A stretch of 64,000 nt of DNA, taken from positions 55,270,052-55,334,051 of the forward strand of contig NC_065574.1 of the NCBI RefSeq assembly GCF_937616625.2, in the 5' to 3' direction. Source of the stretch: Mercurialis annua. Lineage: Eukaryota > Streptophyta > Magnoliopsida > Malpighiales > Euphorbiaceae. The notes under the pieces were generated by a model, which did no database searches, had not been told where the DNA came from, and worked only from the letters and a program-made list of their open reading frames with translations. Below are positions 61,277 through 64,000 of the stretch, in pieces. The position numbers and the translations under genes are program-made. Position 1 is the first letter of the stretch. Each line of letters opens with the position of its first letter.

Positions 61277-61698
61277 GATCTAAAAATCTAAAAATATCAA
61301 ATGTTTAACGAAAATTTCTATTATATCCAAATGTTTAAATCGTCTCGATAATATCCAAACTTATATGATAACGTTTTAAAAATGTCCAACCCTAAAATTA
61401 ATGTGTGCTTGTGCCGATGTGCCACTAATTAAGTAACATATCGGTACTTGCCACGTCGATAAAAACTAAATCTTACAAAGGTCAAACGTTTAATAAAAGT
61501 TTCCATAATGTTCGTTTAGCAAAAGTCTCCATAATATTCAAAAATATATTATGACATGTCACGCACGACATGCCACTTATGCGAGGCTGGACATTTTTAA
61601 AACGTTATCATATATGTTTGGATTTTATCGAGACAATTTAAACGTTTGAATATAGTAGAGACTTTCGCTAAACGTTTGGCCTTTTTGGTCATTAGGTC
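61277..61698. mobile_element. Foldback MITE with near-perfect 9-bp target duplication
   Basis: Long inverted arms: left words ATATCCAAACTTATATGATA and ACGTTTTAAAAATGTCCAACC match the complement of the right arm. Ends GATCTAAAAATC and (complement) GACCTAATGACC. Flanks TTGAAAAAA and TTGGAAAAA agree at 8 of 9 positions. Confidence 0.68.
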
Positions 61699-62930
61699 TT
61701 GGAAAAATAATCTCAAGATTTGTTATTTCTAATAAGTGGACATGAATTTTAGGATAAAAATATAAAAAAGAATGTACAATTTTATTGAGATGGGAGGAAT
61801 ATAAACTTTAGTCTGTTTTATGATTATATTTTCAACAATTTAATTCCTTATTTTTCATGCATTTTGAGAGCAAATTGTAAAATTCTAACAAAATAATTTA
61901 ATTGTTTATATTATTAAAATTAAGGGATTACATTAATTGATCCTTAAATAAGAGAAACGAAAGTGTAAATTAGGATAAATATCAAAGGTGTCAGATAATT
62001 TATTAATTTACTCAAAATAATAGTTTTAATTTTTTAATTTTTTTTGTTTAATCAAAATTAATTTTATTTTAAAATTTGAGAATGAAAAATCCTTAAATTG
62101 GAAACTCAACACGCATGTGATATTCTTTTTCTATTAATTAGAATTTGTATATTTAAATTTTGAAAGATTAAAATTAAAATTTAAAATTAATTCAGATGTT
62201 ACAATTTTTTTTTCATTCGATTAAATTGTAGAAAACTTTTTAGACTCAGTCTTGATATTTGTCTTTTTATTTTTTTTATCCTAGCCTTTCTTTTGCTTAA
62301 TTGCATTTTTAAACGTCGAGCTAAAGTAGGCTGAACTAATTCTACACTTTTTTTCTTCAACTAATTGTACATTGGACAAATCTCAAACTTCTAAGCTATA
62401 TGATATGTAAGTTTTCATTAGATTTGACTTTAACGTCCTTTTACGATCGGTATATTTCATTAGATTTGACTTGAGTATTTAGGATTTTTTTATCTAGATT
62501 TTTCTATATGTACTTATGTTTCTACTTTTATTATATTTGGTTTTTGAATGGAACCAAATCATTTCTTATTATAAGTCGATAAATTTGTTTGACTGTCAAT
62601 AGAGTAAATAGTTGGTAAAATGCTCATATCCACGAATTTAATCATTTTATCAAGTATATTATTGAAAATTAAGTTAGATATTTTGGTCCGCAAATTTTAC
62701 AAACTGAGATAAATATATTTAATTATCAATTTAAAAACATATTTTTTGGGCATATAGTCCTCACTTTAGATCAAAATAACTCTTATTAAACTGAAATTAA
62801 AAATCAATTGTGTAAAATACTCACTCATGGAATCCAAAACTTATAAAAATAAATCTAAAAAATAGCGATAATTTTTTTAAAATATTTGATTAAAAAAATA
62901 TGTTTTTAAAATTTAAATATAAAAATATTC
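61699..62930. other. AT-rich intergenic DNA
   Basis: Nothing recognisable. Confidence 0.5.
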
Positions 62931-62934
62931 TTTT

Positions 62935-63115
62935 TAATTTCGTCGCTTACTTGCCGTCACTATATAATCAATCGATAAATTGTTGAAAATTTCGATTATT
63001 TAGCGACGAAATTTGCCGCCGCTAATCCTTCGATGCTAATTCTCCCCGCGAATTAGCTATGTGAATTTTAGCAACAAACTATTTCTATCGATAATCCGTC
63101 GCTAAACTAGTAGTG
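62935..63115 (-). mobile_element. CACTA-type transposon end
   Basis: Terminal TAGTAGTG at 63108-63115 is the complement of CACTACTA. Subterminal GCGACGAAATTTGCCGCCGC and CCGTCGCTAAAC words repeat in both orientations, as in CACTA ends. The partner end was not found. Confidence 0.5.
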
Positions 63116-63479
63116 AGGTGTCTATAGCTGACAATTTATGTCACCGTTTCATAAATATATGCAGTACACTCATTTAAAAAATAAATAAATATATTTCCAG
63201 TCAAAACCAGACACTTTTGTCAAATGTCAGATCCAAACACAATATATTTTTTTAAAATGATTATTATAATACGAATTTATATAAGTTCAATCTAAATCTG
63301 CTTAATTTTATGTCTTGTCATGTAAACGAGTTATGTCGGATTTTGTCATTCCTAATTATATATTGGTAATAAATTGTATATATTTGTGAATACATTTTGC
63401 AAAGTTACAAAAATGAAAATATACATAGATGGATTTCACTCATAAAATAATAAGAATAAATTATAATATAATTGTTCTA

Positions 63480-64000
63480 AATTCAAAGCTGATAGGAATT
63501 CATATTCGCAAGTCTTTTTTGTGAGAGTAGGATTGATAATTGATGGATACCGAATCCTACGGTAAGTATAATGGAGCCGAGTTGCAGGAGATCCACTCTC
63601 GGGCGACACCGGACTCCCCCTGAAGACGGAAAGATATGAAGGAGATACCGAATCTCTAAGATTCGGCAACACATTAATAAAGACCGAATCCCACATGATC
63701 CGCCAAGAGCGCGTCAGGTCCGGGATTCGGGTAAACGACTAAATATGGAAATCTTGTCCTATTTGGACACAAACACTACATATGGAAGGATAAGCTCTAC
63801 TTTAGGAAGATAAGACTATTTAGGAAGACGTTCCTAAATAGGACTCTTATCAGATTAAGGTAGATCCCGACAAATCAGGAGAATCCCTACGATACGGCCG
63901 AATCCCTACAAAGTAGGATTCACCTGCCTAATACAACTCTACTAGGTATATCCGACTACTATAAAAGGAGCACGAGGTATGCCTAGAATCACAATTACAT
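63480..64000 (+). mobile_element. Gypsy-type LTR (U3/R), cut by window edge
   Basis: GC-richer than surroundings, with repeated CCGAATCC/GGATTCGG words. A TATAAAAG box (63960-63967) is followed by GAGCACGAGGTATGCCTAGA, as at the U3/R junction of Gypsy LTRs. The left boundary and the rest of the element are not visible. Confidence 0.5.

Overview
This window is plant nuclear DNA from a eudicot. It is AT-rich, its genes are split by short GT-AG introns, and it carries long (TA)n tracts, many small inverted-repeat transposons and decayed LTR retrotransposons. The recognisable proteins (a MYC2-type bHLH factor, a PYR/PYL abscisic acid receptor, the plant BOU-type mitochondrial carrier, plastid CPBP protease, acetylornithine deacetylase) are all plant families. 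I cannot name the species from the sequence.

Layout. 1-1.45 kb: 5' part of a MYC2-like gene (minus strand, cut by the window edge) with two G-boxes upstream. 2-11.6 kb: repeats (hAT element, 233-bp TA tract, LTR-like block, plant-mobile-domain pseudogene, Copia relic). 11.97-13.4 kb: intact single-exon amaranthin-type lectin fused to an aerolysin-like pore-forming domain. 15-17.1 kb: small basic nuclear-type protein of unknown function (minus). 18-21.6 kb: decayed LTR retroelement with a LINE tail in it. 22.3-23.1 kb: PYL1-type ABA receptor (minus). 24.2-30.7 kb: dense nested transposons, including a complete solo LTR and hAT element inserted in a Gypsy gag relic, and several MULE-type MITEs with readable target duplications. 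30.9-32.5 kb: three-exon gene for a 134-aa conserved-looking protein (minus). 33-36.8 kb: Helitron-like tails, Gypsy LTR/PBS/gag relic, foldback element. 38.3-41.4 kb: BOU-like carrier. 42.9-43.4 kb: RING-H2 ubiquitin ligase. 45.2-47.7 kb: plastid CPBP (CAAX-type) membrane protease, nine exons. 48.6-53.0 kb: acetylornithine deacetylase, ten exons, convergent with the protease. 53-64 kb: no gene; MITEs, a TA tract, CACTA-type ends and a Gypsy-type LTR running off the right edge.

The genes do not form an operon or a cluster for one pathway. MYC2 (jasmonate), PYL (ABA), the lectin-pore-former (defence) and the RING-H2 protein fit stress signalling, while BOU, the CPBP protease and acetylornithine deacetylase are housekeeping organelle or amino-acid functions. 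I found no unmistakably new multi-gene system. The best novelty candidates are the chimeric lectin, the divergent PYL, the small protein with a repeated RNWK motif, and two ~0.9-kb MULE-type elements that both carry near-perfect internal palindromes.
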